A stretch of 19,517 bases of DNA. It comes from Bacteroidales bacterium. Lineage in GTDB: Bacteria > Bacteroidota > Bacteroidia > Bacteroidales > UBA1402. The stretch covers positions 1-19,517 of the forward strand of contig JAAZGQ010000010.1 of the NCBI GenBank assembly GCA_012511135.1. Direction: 5' to 3'. Shown in pieces: positions 5,984 to 14,720 of the stretch. Each line of letters starts with the position of its first letter. The stretch's first letter is position 1. The notes under the pieces are model-generated. The model did not search any database, was not told the origin of the DNA, and saw only the letters and a list, made by a program, of their open reading frames with translations. Position numbers and translations under genes: made by a program.

Positions 5984-8245
5984 ATGAATATCCGATTTAG
6001 TATCCATTACCAGACCTATCCGGGGCAAGAACTGTTTTTTTGCGGTTCTATGGATAAGACAGCTTACCTGAGTGACGAAAATGCTTTGAGAATGACTTAT
6101 CAACCAGGAGGGTATTGGTCGCTGGATTTGCCTGTAAATCAAGAAGGTTTACTCTTTTATCGCTATCTGGTCAGTGAGAACGGCAACATCAGCCGAAGGG
6201 AATGGGGACGTCATCAATTTTTAGTTTCTTCCCCGACCGAAAATCTAATGGAAGTACGCGATGCCTGGCAGACCGAACCGGGGAAAATAGCCGGAACTGC
6301 TATTCCTGTTTTTTCACTAAGATCAGATAAAGATTGGGGCATCGGTGATTTCGGTGATCTGTTTCTTATGATTGATTGGCTTGAACAGAGCGGACAAAAA
6401 ATCCTCCAGCTTTTACCCCTCAACGACACGACCAATAGTTTTTCCTGGTACGATTCTTATCCCTACAGTGTGATTTCGGTTTTTGCCCTGCATCCCATTT
6501 ATGCATCCCCTTCTTTGCTGCCGGCGCTCGAGGACAGGGACAGGGCCGGGGCCTTCGAAGAGCGGGCTAAGCTTCTGAACCTGAGCGAGAGTGTTCAATA
6601 TGAAGAAGTATTGTCGCTAAAATGGGATTATTTTCGTCTGCTTTTTGATCAGGAGCAGGAGCGAATAAACCAATCGGCAGGATATAAAGATTTTGTAGAA
6701 GAAAACAGCTACTGGCTGCAGCCCTATGCCGCCTATTGCTATTTATTGAGAAAACATAATACTCCCAATCCTGCGGCTTGGGGAGAATATGCACAATACC
6801 AGGGCGAAAACATCAATAAACTTTGTGATCCGAAACAGAGTTGGCATAAGGACATAGCTATACACTATTATATCCAGTTTCAGCTTCACCGGCAGCTGGA
6901 GCAGGTGCATGCCTACGCCGCTCAAAAAGGCATATTGCTCAAGGGAGATATTCCGATAGGCGTTAATCGCTTTAGCGTGGAAAGCTGGCAACATGCAGCT
7001 CTGTTTCGCAAAGAACTTCAAGCGGGTGCACCCCCGGATGAATTTTCCGACCAGGGCCAGAACTGGGGTTTTCCGGTCTACGACTGGGAAGAAATGCAGC
7101 GTCGGCAATACGATTGGTGGCGTAAGCGCTTGCAACATATGGCCAGGTATTTTGATGCGTATCGAATAGATCATATTTTGGGTTTTTTCCGAATCTGGAG
7201 TATACCTGCCGGCTCCGTTTCGGGTTTGTTGGGTTATTTCAGACCGGCTTTGCCTTACAGTCCGCAAGAGATCAGGGCTTTTGGGCTGGATTTCAACGAA
7301 CTTACCATGTGCAGGCCTTTTATTGACGAGGCTATGCTACAGGAATATTCCGCCCCGGAAATTGCCGGTTTTTTACAAAGTACACAAGCCAATAAGGGAT
7401 TTTCGCTCAAAAAAGAACTGGATACGCAAGCTAAAGTATTGGCCTATTTTGGAGCCTCCGATCAGGAAGAAATCTCCTGGGTGCGAGAGGCTTTATGCCG
7501 TTTGTGCATTGAAGTGCTTTTTGTCGAAGACCCCGACAAGGCTGGCCATTATCACCCAAGAATTCTTGGAAATCAAACGGCAGCTTACCGCTCTTTGAGT
7601 ACTGCACAACAAAAAGCCTTCGATAGTCTTTACGAGCATTTTTATTTCGAAAGGCACAACGAATTTTGGAAAGAGCAGGCTATTAAAACTTTGCCCGAGT
7701 TGATTTCCTCAAGCAACATGATCGCCTGCGGCGAAGATTTAGGAATGATTCCGGCCTGCGTACCCCGGGTAATGGAGCAGCTCTGTATGTTGAGCCTGGA
7801 GCTGGAGCGTATGCCCAAAAGCCCTGATTTTGAATTTGAGCCTTTGGATCGGATTCCCTATTTATCGGTTTGTACAAGTTCTACGCACGATATGTCTCCC
7901 CTCAGGGCCTGGTGGGAAGAGAATCCCCGGCAGGCAGGACGTTATTGGCAAAAGATTTTGCATGAACAGGGAGATGCTCCTTTGGAATGCAGTGCCGATT
8001 TGGCCTACAGAATATTGAAACATCAACTTGCTTCCAATGCGATGTGGGTGATTTTGCCCTGGCAGGATTGGCTTTCGATGCATGCCGATTTGAGAAAAAA
8101 TCAGGCCGGAACGGAGCGTATCAATAGGCCTGACAACTCAAAACATCATTGGAATTACAGAATACATCTTAACATAGAAGAGTTCCTGAATTCCACTACT
8201 CTCAACAAGACTATACGCCAAATGCTAGTTGATTCCGGGCGTTAA
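5984..8245 (+). CDS. malQ: 4-alpha-glucanotransferase (amylomaltase), GH77, DPE2-type with one CBM20
   Basis: A 753-residue GH77 enzyme that transfers glucan segments between maltooligosaccharides, releasing glucose, in cytoplasmic maltodextrin metabolism. Residues 1-~95 form a CBM20 starch-binding domain (MNIRFSIHYQTYPGQELFFCGS onward). The catalytic domain starts near TAIPVFSLRS (105). Expected catalytic residues are nucleophile Asp396 (YRIDH), acid/base Glu584 (CGEDLG) and Asp636 (STHD). The ~187 residues between nucleophile and acid/base mark the DPE2-like form with its insertion; classical MalQ has about 47. Known Bacteroides relatives are ~890 residues with two CBM20 modules; here the second appears to be missing. 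The frame opens at 5882 inside the upstream terminator, so the ATG at 5984 is preferred. A weak TATTATTG (5954) could be its -7 box. It is convergent with the DUF4251 gene, 18 bp apart. Confidence 0.93.
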   Translation: MNIRFSIHYQTYPGQELFFCGSMDKTAYLSDENALRMTYQPGGYWSLDLPVNQEGLLFYRYLVSENGNISRREWGRHQFLVSSPTENLMEVRDAWQTEPGKIAGTAIPVFSLRSDKDWGIGDFGDLFLMIDWLEQSGQKILQLLPLNDTTNSFSWYDSYPYSVISVFALHPIYASPSLLPALEDRDRAGAFEERAKLLNLSESVQYEEVLSLKWDYFRLLFDQEQERINQSAGYKDFVEENSYWLQPYAAYCYLLRKHNTPNPAAWGEYAQYQGENINKLCDPKQSWHKDIAIHYYIQFQLHRQLEQVHAYAAQKGILLKGDIPIGVNRFSVESWQHAALFRKELQAGAPPDEFSDQGQNWGFPVYDWEEMQRRQYDWWRKRLQHMARYFDAYRIDHILGFFRIWSIPAGSVSGLLGYFRPALPYSPQEIRAFGLDFNELTMCRPFIDEAMLQEYSAPEIAGFLQSTQANKGFSLKKELDTQAKVLAYFGASDQEEISWVREALCRLCIEVLFVEDPDKAGHYHPRILGNQTAAYRSLSTAQQKAFDSLYEHFYFERHNEFWKEQAIKTLPELISSSNMIACGEDLGMIPACVPRVMEQLCMLSLELERMPKSPDFEFEPLDRIPYLSVCTSSTHDMSPLRAWWEENPRQAGRYWQKILHEQGDAPLECSADLAYRILKHQLASNAMWVILPWQDWLSMHADLRKNQAGTERINRPDNSKHHWNYRIHLNIEEFLNSTTLNKTIRQMLVDSGR

Positions 8246-8263
8246 TTTCGCCAGATTTAGAAA

Positions 8264-8776
8264 TTATTCGTTCAATTCAATAATGCCGTTAAAGTGAATG
8301 TGCTGGCGGTCAGGATCCTGAACCGAGAGGCTGCAATTGCCCGCCGGAAAGGCAGAGAGATATAAAACATAGCTTATACCCGCTATGTCCTTAGGTTTGA
8401 TAGTGATATCCAACCTGGAGTTTTTCCCCTCTTTAATCTGATAGACAAAATCCGTCGAAATAAATTTTACTCCGCTTTCGTCCGGGCCGATAGGAGCTTT
8501 ATAAGCTCTTCCGTAGTAAGGGAGATAAGCTTGTATGGTGTCAGGACTTACTTTCAGGTAAAAACCGTAATCCAGATTGACGCTCCTCCAGGCCATGGGA
8601 TGTGCCGTATGTGCCTGAAAAACAAATACCCGGTTTTCGATAGCTGTTTTAAAAGATCTTGCTTCCTCTGCAGAGGCTGGTGTTGATCCTGATCCTGATC
8701 TCTTTAAAGCATAAACATTATTCAGGCAGCAAGCAAAACAAAGACTAAGCGCGAGTGTAAGCTTAAAGATTTTCAT
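8264..8776 (-). CDS. DUF4251-family exported protein
   Basis: A 170-residue protein of the Bacteroidetes family DUF4251; function unknown. A signal peptide is evident (MKIFKLTLALSLCFACCLNNVYA, ~1-23), with likely cleavage after VYA. The cysteines at 13, 16 and 17 do not make a good lipobox, so a soluble periplasmic or secreted form is favoured. A short RSGSGST linker (coded by a TGATCC triplet repeat, 8684-8701) follows. The domain shows family features: FVFQAHTAHPMAWRSVNL (~51-68), YGFYLKVSPDTIQAYLPYYGRAY (~70-92), KFISTDFVY, and DITIKPKD (~123-130) near the end. The frame can start at a TTG (8785), but the ATG at 8776 gives a standard signal peptide. Its 3' end abuts malQ convergently; no functional link is implied. 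Confidence 0.85.
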   Translation of the reverse strand: MKIFKLTLALSLCFACCLNNVYALKRSGSGSTPASAEEARSFKTAIENRVFVFQAHTAHPMAWRSVNLDYGFYLKVSPDTIQAYLPYYGRAYKAPIGPDESGVKFISTDFVYQIKEGKNSRLDITIKPKDIAGISYVLYLSAFPAGNCSLSVQDPDRQHIHFNGIIELNE

Positions 8777-8835
8777 GGGAAACAAAATTTACGGTAAATA
8801 CTAATTAATGGCAAAAGCTTAAAATTTCAGGACTT

Positions 8836-8843
8836 CAAAAGTA
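8836..8843 (-). promoter_or_regulatory. Candidate -7 box (TACTTTTG) for the DUF4251 gene
   Basis: The minus strand reads TACTTTTG, which fits TAnnTTTG. It would give a leader of roughly 50 nt before the ATG at 8776. No -33 TTG at the right spacing was found, and the region is very AT-rich, so chance matches are likely. Confidence 0.35.
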
Positions 8844-8953
8844 TTAATTACAATGTGAATAAGCCCGGAAGAAAAATATAATTATATATAAAAGAATTAT
8901 AAGAAAGCGTAAAATACTGAGACGTAGCACATAAGCGCAAAATTATATAAAAT

Positions 8954-8980
8954 TAACTAACACGACAGGGTGTTAAGTTA
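8954..8980. promoter_or_regulatory. Imperfect inverted repeat, possible operator upstream of the susC promoter
   Basis: TAACTAACAC (8954-8963) and GTGTTAAGTTA (8970-8980) are complementary except for one extra base in the right arm, separated by 6 nt. The dyad ends immediately before the TTTTG at 8981 and 20 bp before the -7 box, where an activator or repressor could act. It resembles no regulator site I can name; functional assignment is inference. Confidence 0.35.
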
Positions 8981-9008
8981 TTTTGTAAAGAAAAATCCAT
9001 TACATTTG
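8981..9008 (+). promoter_or_regulatory. Candidate susC-susD promoter
   Basis: The -7 box TACATTTG (9001-9008) matches TAnnTTTG. A TTTTG at 8981-8985 resembles the -33 element, but the 15-bp gap is shorter than the usual ~19-21 bp, hinting at a promoter needing an activator. A start near 9015 gives a ~130-nt leader. Confidence 0.55.
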
Positions 9009-9145
9009 CATGTCTTAACCATAGAAAGCACGATATTCACAGACCTTAAGTTGTATTTATATGCATTAAATTTTAATTATGCTTATTTTTTTATTTTGAC
9101 CCCATAATCTATTAACCTTATTTATCAACAATCAAAACACGTATT

Positions 9146-12100
9146 ATGAATCTTGTAACATTTTTCAGACGAGCATTCGTGACCTCGTTCCTGGCTGCGA
9201 CTTGCTTGTTTGCATTTGCGCAGGAGCAAATGGTGCGCGGTGTTGTCAAAGACGCCGCGGGTGAACCGCTGATCGGTGTCAATGTGGCTGCAGGAGACAG
9301 AGGCACTGTTACCGGTATTGACGGTGCTTATTCTCTTTCGGTTGCTGCCGACGGACAATTGGTTTTTTCTTACATTGGTTATCTGCCACAGACTATAGCC
9401 GTAAACGGCCGGTCTGTGATTAATTTAACCATGGAAGAAGATGTCAGGGAACTGGAAGCGGTAGTAAAAATCGGATACGGTACAGTCCGTAAAAGAGACA
9501 TTACAGGAGCAGTAGCCTCCATTCCCGGCAAAGACATTGCTGCTATTCCTGTGGCTAATGCTGCCCAGGCTTTGCAGGGTAAATTGCCTGGTGTAAATGT
9601 GGTTTCACAGGACGGCCGGCCCGACGCCAGCGTCTCCATTCGTGTCCGCGGAGGCGGATCTATTTCGCAAAGCAATGAACCCTTGTATGTGGTAGACGGT
9701 TTTCCGGTAAGCAGCATCAGTGATATTCCTGCTGATCAGATCGAAAGTATCGATGTGCTCAAGGATGCTTCATCCACCGCTATCTACGGTGCCCGTGGTG
9801 CTAACGGTGTTATTATTGTAACCACCAAATCGGCCGCGGAAGGGAAAACCAGTATCACCTACAGTGGCTATGTACAAAGCAAGGTGCCCACCAAATATTT
9901 TGAAACAATGGGTGCTTACGATTACGTAGCCTACAACTGGGCATATGCCGATGCTATTGGTACGGCTTATCGGGATGCCTGGGAAATGCTATGGGCCATT
10001 GGTCCCTATGCTGCCACCTATAACAATACTTCCGGTATCGATTATTACAATAATGTACTTGCCGAAAATTACCAGCATCAGGTCTACGGTGAATCTTTTA
10101 CACATAACCACAACCTGAATATTACCGGTGGCAACGATAAGACACATTTTTTGGTTGCGTTTAACCACATTGATGACGATGGTTTGAAAGTGAATTCCTG
10201 GTATAAAAGAACCAATGCTTCCATTAAGCTGGATCATAAACTATACGAAAAACTTACTTTATCACTCGATACCAGGTTTACGCATATAAATAGTGTGGGA
10301 AATGAAAGCACAGCCAATGGACAGGGATCTGTTTTATCGAGTTCTTATTTCTTCCGTCCCATTGCTACTCAGTATGTCATGGGAGAGTTGGATCCTATGG
10401 TAAACAGTTCCCTGGGTATGTACGACAATCTGCTTCAGGACATATTCAATCCTGTAGCCAGAATCAAAGACTATACTCCCGAAAGAAACAATCGCAGCCT
10501 CAGGGCAAATACGGCTTTAAACTGGGAAATCGCCAAAGGTTTGGTTGCCCGTACCGAATTGGGCTTGAACACCTATTGGAACAAAACTCATACCTGGTCG
10601 GGTGCCATTTACAACGATTATTACGACACAAGCGGAAATAAGACTTTCAGCGGCAACGCCGGTATTTCCCGCTCAGAAGGCTGGAATATGCGTTGGGCCA
10701 ACATTCTGAGTTACGAAATTCAGGATTTGGGAGATGCTCATGACCTAAGTGTGATGCTGGGGCAGGAAATTATGAATTCAAGCTCGGAAAGTATGTCTAT
10801 TTCGGGCAGCCGCTATCCGGCTTCTTATACTGCAGAACGTGCCTTTGCCATGATGGATCAGTACGATCCCGACAACCTGGCATATCATTCTTTGGCCGGC
10901 AGTATTGGAACGCCTTCAAGATTGATGTCTTATTTTGCCAGAGCCAATTATACGCTGTTTGACCGTTATCTGCTTACAGCTACTTTTCGTGCGGATGGTT
11001 CTTCCCGTTTTGCTCCAACCAATCGCTGGGGTTATTTCCCTGCAGGAGCTGTTGCCTGGCGTGCCTGCGAAGAAGACTTTATAAAAGACCTCGGCTGGGT
11101 AGACAATCTCAAGCTACGTTTCTCACTGGGTTCTGTTGGTAACGATGGAATCAGCGCCGATTTGTGGAAAATGAATTGGGCTTCGGGTGGATTGGCCAGG
11201 TATTCAATCAACGAAGAACAGCAGGTGATTTATCAGCCGGCTTCAGACGTAATGGCTAATCCCAATCTTAAATGGGAAACGACCATTACGCGTGACCTGG
11301 GTCTGGACTTCGGTTTCCTGAACAACAGGATATTCGGATCGCTTGATTTTTACTATAATTCCACCAAAGATTTGTTGATGTTAACTCCCATTTCGGATAT
11401 CACCGGTTTTTCTTTTACATACGATAATATCGGAAGCACCAGCAACAGGGGTATTGAATTGCTCATTGGCGGAGAAATTATTAATACTGACGACTTCAAC
11501 CTGACTGCCAGTCTGAATGTGAATATCAACCGTGGCAGGGTAGAAGAGCTGGCCGAAGGCATCGACGGATTATACAAAACCGAATGGGGCTCCTCAATGA
11601 CCAAACCTAATACCGGAGATTATATTCTGGAAGAAGGTCAACCTGTTGGCATGGTTCGTGGATTCAAGTACGAAGGCTGGTATACGACCAGTGATTTTGA
11701 CTATGATGCCAACACCGGGATTTATACCCTTAAAGCGGGTGTTCCTGACATTGCATCCGGTATTATTGGTACCGTATATGGCACAGAAAACAATAAACCC
11801 GGATCTCAGACAGCCTATCCCGGTGTAATCAAATATGCCGATATCAGTGGTCCCGACGATGTCCCCGATGGTGTGGTTGACGAATACGATGTTGATATAA
11901 TCGGAAACATGAATCCAAAGCACACGGGAGGTCTCAATGTCAACGCCTCTTACAAAGCTTTTGATTTGGGTTTGTTCTTCAACTGGAGCTATGGCAATCA
12001 AATTTACAATGCCAACTACCTGGCTACTGTATACGGAAGCAAGAACGATGGTTTGTATCGTAACAGGATGGATTATATCGCAGGTGCTTATAAAATTTAC

Positions 12101-12484
12101 GACATCCAAAACGGAAGTCTGGTTAAGGTGACCGATCCGGCCGCTTTGGATGCTTTGAACACCGATGCCAGTCTTTTCCTTCCTTATCACGAAAATCCCG
12201 TGGTTTCCACACTGGGTATAGAAGATGGTTCTTTCCTGCGTTTGAATACAGCTACTTTGGGATATACCATGCCTAAAAACATGATCAGAAAGATCGGTTT
12301 GGTCAACGCCCGTCTGTATGCCAGCGTGTACAATTTATTCACTCTGACAAACTATTCAGGCCTGGATCCTGAAGTCAACACCAATACCAGCCAGGGTGGT
12401 GCACGTTATCCTACCACCGGTTTGGATTGGGGAGCTTATCCTCGTGCGCGCTCCTTCACTTTTGGAGTCAATCTGGAGTTCTAA
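9146..12484 (+). CDS. SusC/RagA-family TonB-dependent outer-membrane transporter
   Basis: A 1112-residue SusC-like TonB-dependent transporter that, with a SusD lipoprotein lid, imports glycans or peptides across the outer membrane using TonB energy. A signal peptide (~1-25, ending AFA before QEQ) is followed by a carboxypeptidase-regulatory-like domain (~29-96: VRGVVKDAAGEPLIGVNV), a TonB-box-like stretch RELEAVVKIGYG (101-112) and a plug (~115-228) with ALQGKLPGV and LYVVDGFPV, plus IDVLKDASSTAIYGARGANGVI. The rest is the beta-barrel, ending in the aromatic FGVNLEF typical of BAM substrates. No N-terminal STN domain is present, so it is not the type that signals to an anti-sigma factor. The susD gene follows after 19 bp. 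Substrate cannot be read from sequence. Confidence 0.96.
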   Translation: MNLVTFFRRAFVTSFLAATCLFAFAQEQMVRGVVKDAAGEPLIGVNVAAGDRGTVTGIDGAYSLSVAADGQLVFSYIGYLPQTIAVNGRSVINLTMEEDVRELEAVVKIGYGTVRKRDITGAVASIPGKDIAAIPVANAAQALQGKLPGVNVVSQDGRPDASVSIRVRGGGSISQSNEPLYVVDGFPVSSISDIPADQIESIDVLKDASSTAIYGARGANGVIIVTTKSAAEGKTSITYSGYVQSKVPTKYFETMGAYDYVAYNWAYADAIGTAYRDAWEMLWAIGPYAATYNNTSGIDYYNNVLAENYQHQVYGESFTHNHNLNITGGNDKTHFLVAFNHIDDDGLKVNSWYKRTNASIKLDHKLYEKLTLSLDTRFTHINSVGNESTANGQGSVLSSSYFFRPIATQYVMGELDPMVNSSLGMYDNLLQDIFNPVARIKDYTPERNNRSLRANTALNWEIAKGLVARTELGLNTYWNKTHTWSGAIYNDYYDTSGNKTFSGNAGISRSEGWNMRWANILSYEIQDLGDAHDLSVMLGQEIMNSSSESMSISGSRYPASYTAERAFAMMDQYDPDNLAYHSLAGSIGTPSRLMSYFARANYTLFDRYLLTATFRADGSSRFAPTNRWGYFPAGAVAWRACEEDFIKDLGWVDNLKLRFSLGSVGNDGISADLWKMNWASGGLARYSINEEQQVIYQPASDVMANPNLKWETTITRDLGLDFGFLNNRIFGSLDFYYNSTKDLLMLTPISDITGFSFTYDNIGSTSNRGIELLIGGEIINTDDFNLTASLNVNINRGRVEELAEGIDGLYKTEWGSSMTKPNTGDYILEEGQPVGMVRGFKYEGWYTTSDFDYDANTGIYTLKAGVPDIASGIIGTVYGTENNKPGSQTAYPGVIKYADISGPDDVPDGVVDEYDVDIIGNMNPKHTGGLNVNASYKAFDLGLFFNWSYGNQIYNANYLATVYGSKNDGLYRNRMDYIAGAYKIYDIQNGSLVKVTDPAALDALNTDASLFLPYHENPVVSTLGIEDGSFLRLNTATLGYTMPKNMIRKIGLVNARLYASVYNLFTLTNYSGLDPEVNTNTSQGGARYPTTGLDWGAYPRARSFTFGVNLEF

Positions 12485-12503
12485 CTATTAATGTCATATA
12501 ACA

Positions 12504-14612
12504 ATGAAAAAATATATTTATATTCTTGCGAGTGTCTTTTTGCTGACCATAGGCACTACTTCATGCGGAGAGGAATACCTGGATGTTTCTTCTCCTTCGC
12601 AGGTGGACGAGGACTTTGTCTTCTCCACGCCTGATGAAGCCTATAAAGTTCTGATGGGTTGTTACGAGATTTTCCGCGGTCAATCTTATGTGCATTCCAA
12701 CGGACTTTTTTACGACCTGATCATTGGCGGTTCCGACTCTGAATGCCATCCGGAGGCCTATGCTGCACAGCAGAGGCATGTGCCCGAAGGATTGTATGCT
12801 GACGAAGATTTCTCTATTGATTTCAACGATTTTAAAAATGTTTGGAAGTATTGCTATCAAATGGCCAACCGACTGGCCATAGTAATTGCTCAAATTGAAA
12901 GCAAACCGGCCTTTCAGACAGCCTGGGATGCACAGGAAGTTTCCGAATGGACCCAGCTCTACGGCGAAGCTGTAACCATGCGTGCCATTGCTTATCATGA
13001 ATTGATCCGTTTCTTTGGTGATATTCCGTATTTTGAGGAACCCATTTATACACAAGACCAATCGGATGTTGGTGTTACTTCAAGATTTGATATTTACGAC
13101 AACTTGCTGGCCGATCTTAAAATGGTTGAACCCTTTATGTACCGGCTGAACGAGGGGGGCGTGAATGGTGAAAGGATTACCGGAACTTTTGTTCAGGGTT
13201 TTATTGGCAGATTGGCGCTTTACGCCGGAGGCTATCAATTGTTCCGTTCCGATTTTGATTATGGTGTAACTTTAGAAAAACACACCAGCATCAGTGGAGA
13301 GAAATGGAATGCCATTTATGCCCGTCATCCCGATTACCTGGATTATTACAGAATTGCCGAAGAATATCTCGAAGACTGTGTTACAGAAGGAAAAGCTGTT
13401 TTGATCACCGCAGACGAGCGTGGTTATGGCAATCCCTTCCAGCGCAACTTCCAATACATGATGGATTTGCAGGTAAGTCCCGAATCTTTGTTTGAAATTG
13501 CCGAAACCCAGGGGCAACAAACAGAAAGGCCTTACGCTTTCGGACGTCCTTCCAAAGGTGGTGGTTCCAACAATTTCCCCTGCAAGTCTTATGGACAGAG
13601 CCGTATTTACGCTTCGTTCTATTATGGTGATTTCGATCCTCTGGATTTACGTCGTGATGCCAGTGTGGCAGTTACCTGCAACCAACATCCCTGCACGGAA
13701 ACGCTCTTGTTGTTCGACCCGGGTTCCCAGAACAAAGGTGGTCTGGCCAACAACAAATGGGACGAAAGCCGTATGACCAATCCCTGGACGACCAAACAAC
13801 GCCAATCCGGTATCAACACCTGTTATTTGCGTATGGCCGATGTAATACTGATGTTGTCCGAAGTCTATGCTGAATTGGGCAAAGAAGGTCCTGCCAAAAC
13901 GGAACTGGCCAAAGTTCGTGAAAGAGCTTTCCCCGCCACAGCCAAAGCTGTCAAAGTGGATGCTTACATTGCTGCTCTCAGCGGAGATGCGCTCAAAGAA
14001 GCCATTGCCCAGGAACGGAAGCTGGAATTTGCCGGCGAGGGTTTACGTCGTTACGACTTGATTCGTACCGGCAAATTGCCCGAAAAGATAGTTGCACTCC
14101 GGGATGCTCAGGAAGCCATGATCAACGGCTTGAAAACCCAGGGATATTATACTTTTGACAATGGCAATACTATTCCCGCCTATATTTATACCAAGCGAGT
14201 AAACACCGCTGATTTGGCAATGAGCTATATGCTGACCAAGCAATGCGATGTTCTGCCCGGAGATCCCACTTATCCGGTTAAATTCCCGAGTTGGAGGGGT
14301 CAGCACGATGGCTGGGAAGGTTATGACAATACCTCGGGTGACCGTAATCTGGCCATACAGGGTTTGTTTGAATTCATTGACTCAGCCGGCGTACAGGGCA
14401 CAGCCCTTATCGCTGCCGGTTATGAAGTGGTTCCCTGGGGCAGCACCATCGTAAGCTACGAAGATCAATACCTGAACGATATCTTCAAGGGTTATACGGA
14501 TGCTGACTATGCCGCCAAAACACCGCCCCGTTATATCTGTCCGATGTCATCGACTACCATTTCAAAATCCAACGGCAAGATTACCAATGGTTATGGCTTT
14601 GCACAGGAATAA
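12504..14612 (+). CDS. SusD/RagB-family surface lipoprotein
   Basis: A 702-residue SusD-like lipoprotein, the substrate-binding lid of the upstream SusC barrel on the cell surface. A lipoprotein signal peptide ends at Cys21 (IGTTSCGEEYLD); acidic residues right after the cysteine fit the Bacteroidetes surface-export signal. SusD landmarks are EAVTMRAIAYHELIRFFGDIPYF (TPR-like helices), CYLRMADVILMLSEVYAELG and AIAQERKLEFAGEGLRRYDLIRTGKL near residue 525. It is long for the family (commonly 500-650): about 177 residues follow the YDLIRTGKL motif, more than usual. It is co-transcribed with susC (19-bp gap) and closed by the terminator at 14662. No pathway genes lie next to the pair. Confidence 0.95.
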   Translation: MKKYIYILASVFLLTIGTTSCGEEYLDVSSPSQVDEDFVFSTPDEAYKVLMGCYEIFRGQSYVHSNGLFYDLIIGGSDSECHPEAYAAQQRHVPEGLYADEDFSIDFNDFKNVWKYCYQMANRLAIVIAQIESKPAFQTAWDAQEVSEWTQLYGEAVTMRAIAYHELIRFFGDIPYFEEPIYTQDQSDVGVTSRFDIYDNLLADLKMVEPFMYRLNEGGVNGERITGTFVQGFIGRLALYAGGYQLFRSDFDYGVTLEKHTSISGEKWNAIYARHPDYLDYYRIAEEYLEDCVTEGKAVLITADERGYGNPFQRNFQYMMDLQVSPESLFEIAETQGQQTERPYAFGRPSKGGGSNNFPCKSYGQSRIYASFYYGDFDPLDLRRDASVAVTCNQHPCTETLLLFDPGSQNKGGLANNKWDESRMTNPWTTKQRQSGINTCYLRMADVILMLSEVYAELGKEGPAKTELAKVRERAFPATAKAVKVDAYIAALSGDALKEAIAQERKLEFAGEGLRRYDLIRTGKLPEKIVALRDAQEAMINGLKTQGYYTFDNGNTIPAYIYTKRVNTADLAMSYMLTKQCDVLPGDPTYPVKFPSWRGQHDGWEGYDNTSGDRNLAIQGLFEFIDSAGVQGTALIAAGYEVVPWGSTIVSYEDQYLNDIFKGYTDADYAAKTPPRYICPMSSTTISKSNGKITNGYGFAQE

Positions 14613-14661
14613 ATCAAAATGGATTTTTTCTAAAGTATAAAGCAAATATCTGAATATAGAG

Positions 14662-14698
14662 GAGCGGGATTCATACAAGTGAATCCCGCTCTTTTTTT
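14662..14698 (+). terminator. Rho-independent terminator of the susC-susD operon
   Basis: A perfect 12-bp stem, GAGCGGGATTCA (14662-14673) and TGAATCCCGCTC (14680-14691), closes a 6-nt loop (TACAAG) and is followed by seven T residues (14692-14698). It lies 49 bp after the susD stop and before the parE promoter. Confidence 0.95.
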
Positions 14699-14720
14699 AC
14701 GCACAGAGCCGAATTTTTTT

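Larger units (their letters stand above)
8777..9145. other. 369-bp AT-rich divergent intergenic region between the DUF4251 and susC genes
   Basis: No credible ORF or RNA gene is visible. The region holds a candidate minus-strand promoter (8836-8843), a strongly AT-rich core (~8870-8960), an imperfect dyad (8954-8980), a TTTTG (8981-8985) and the susC -7 box (9001-9008). The rest, ~9015-9145, is the predicted ~130-nt susC leader, which is AT-rich and shows no riboswitch or strong hairpin that I can recognise. Confidence 0.6.

Noticed and set aside
8684..8701. TGATCC triplet repeat as a possible phase-variation tract
   Set aside because: Only three hexamer units, in frame; changes would merely alter the RSGSGST linker by whole codon pairs.
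9015..9145. Long susC leader as a possible riboswitch or small RNA
   Set aside because: It is AT-rich with no conserved aptamer-like core or strong hairpin; a ~130-nt leader alone is not evidence.
11594..12190. A 198-codon minus-strand open frame inside susC
   Set aside because: It is antisense to a well-supported beta-barrel coding region and shows no recognisable domain or promoter.
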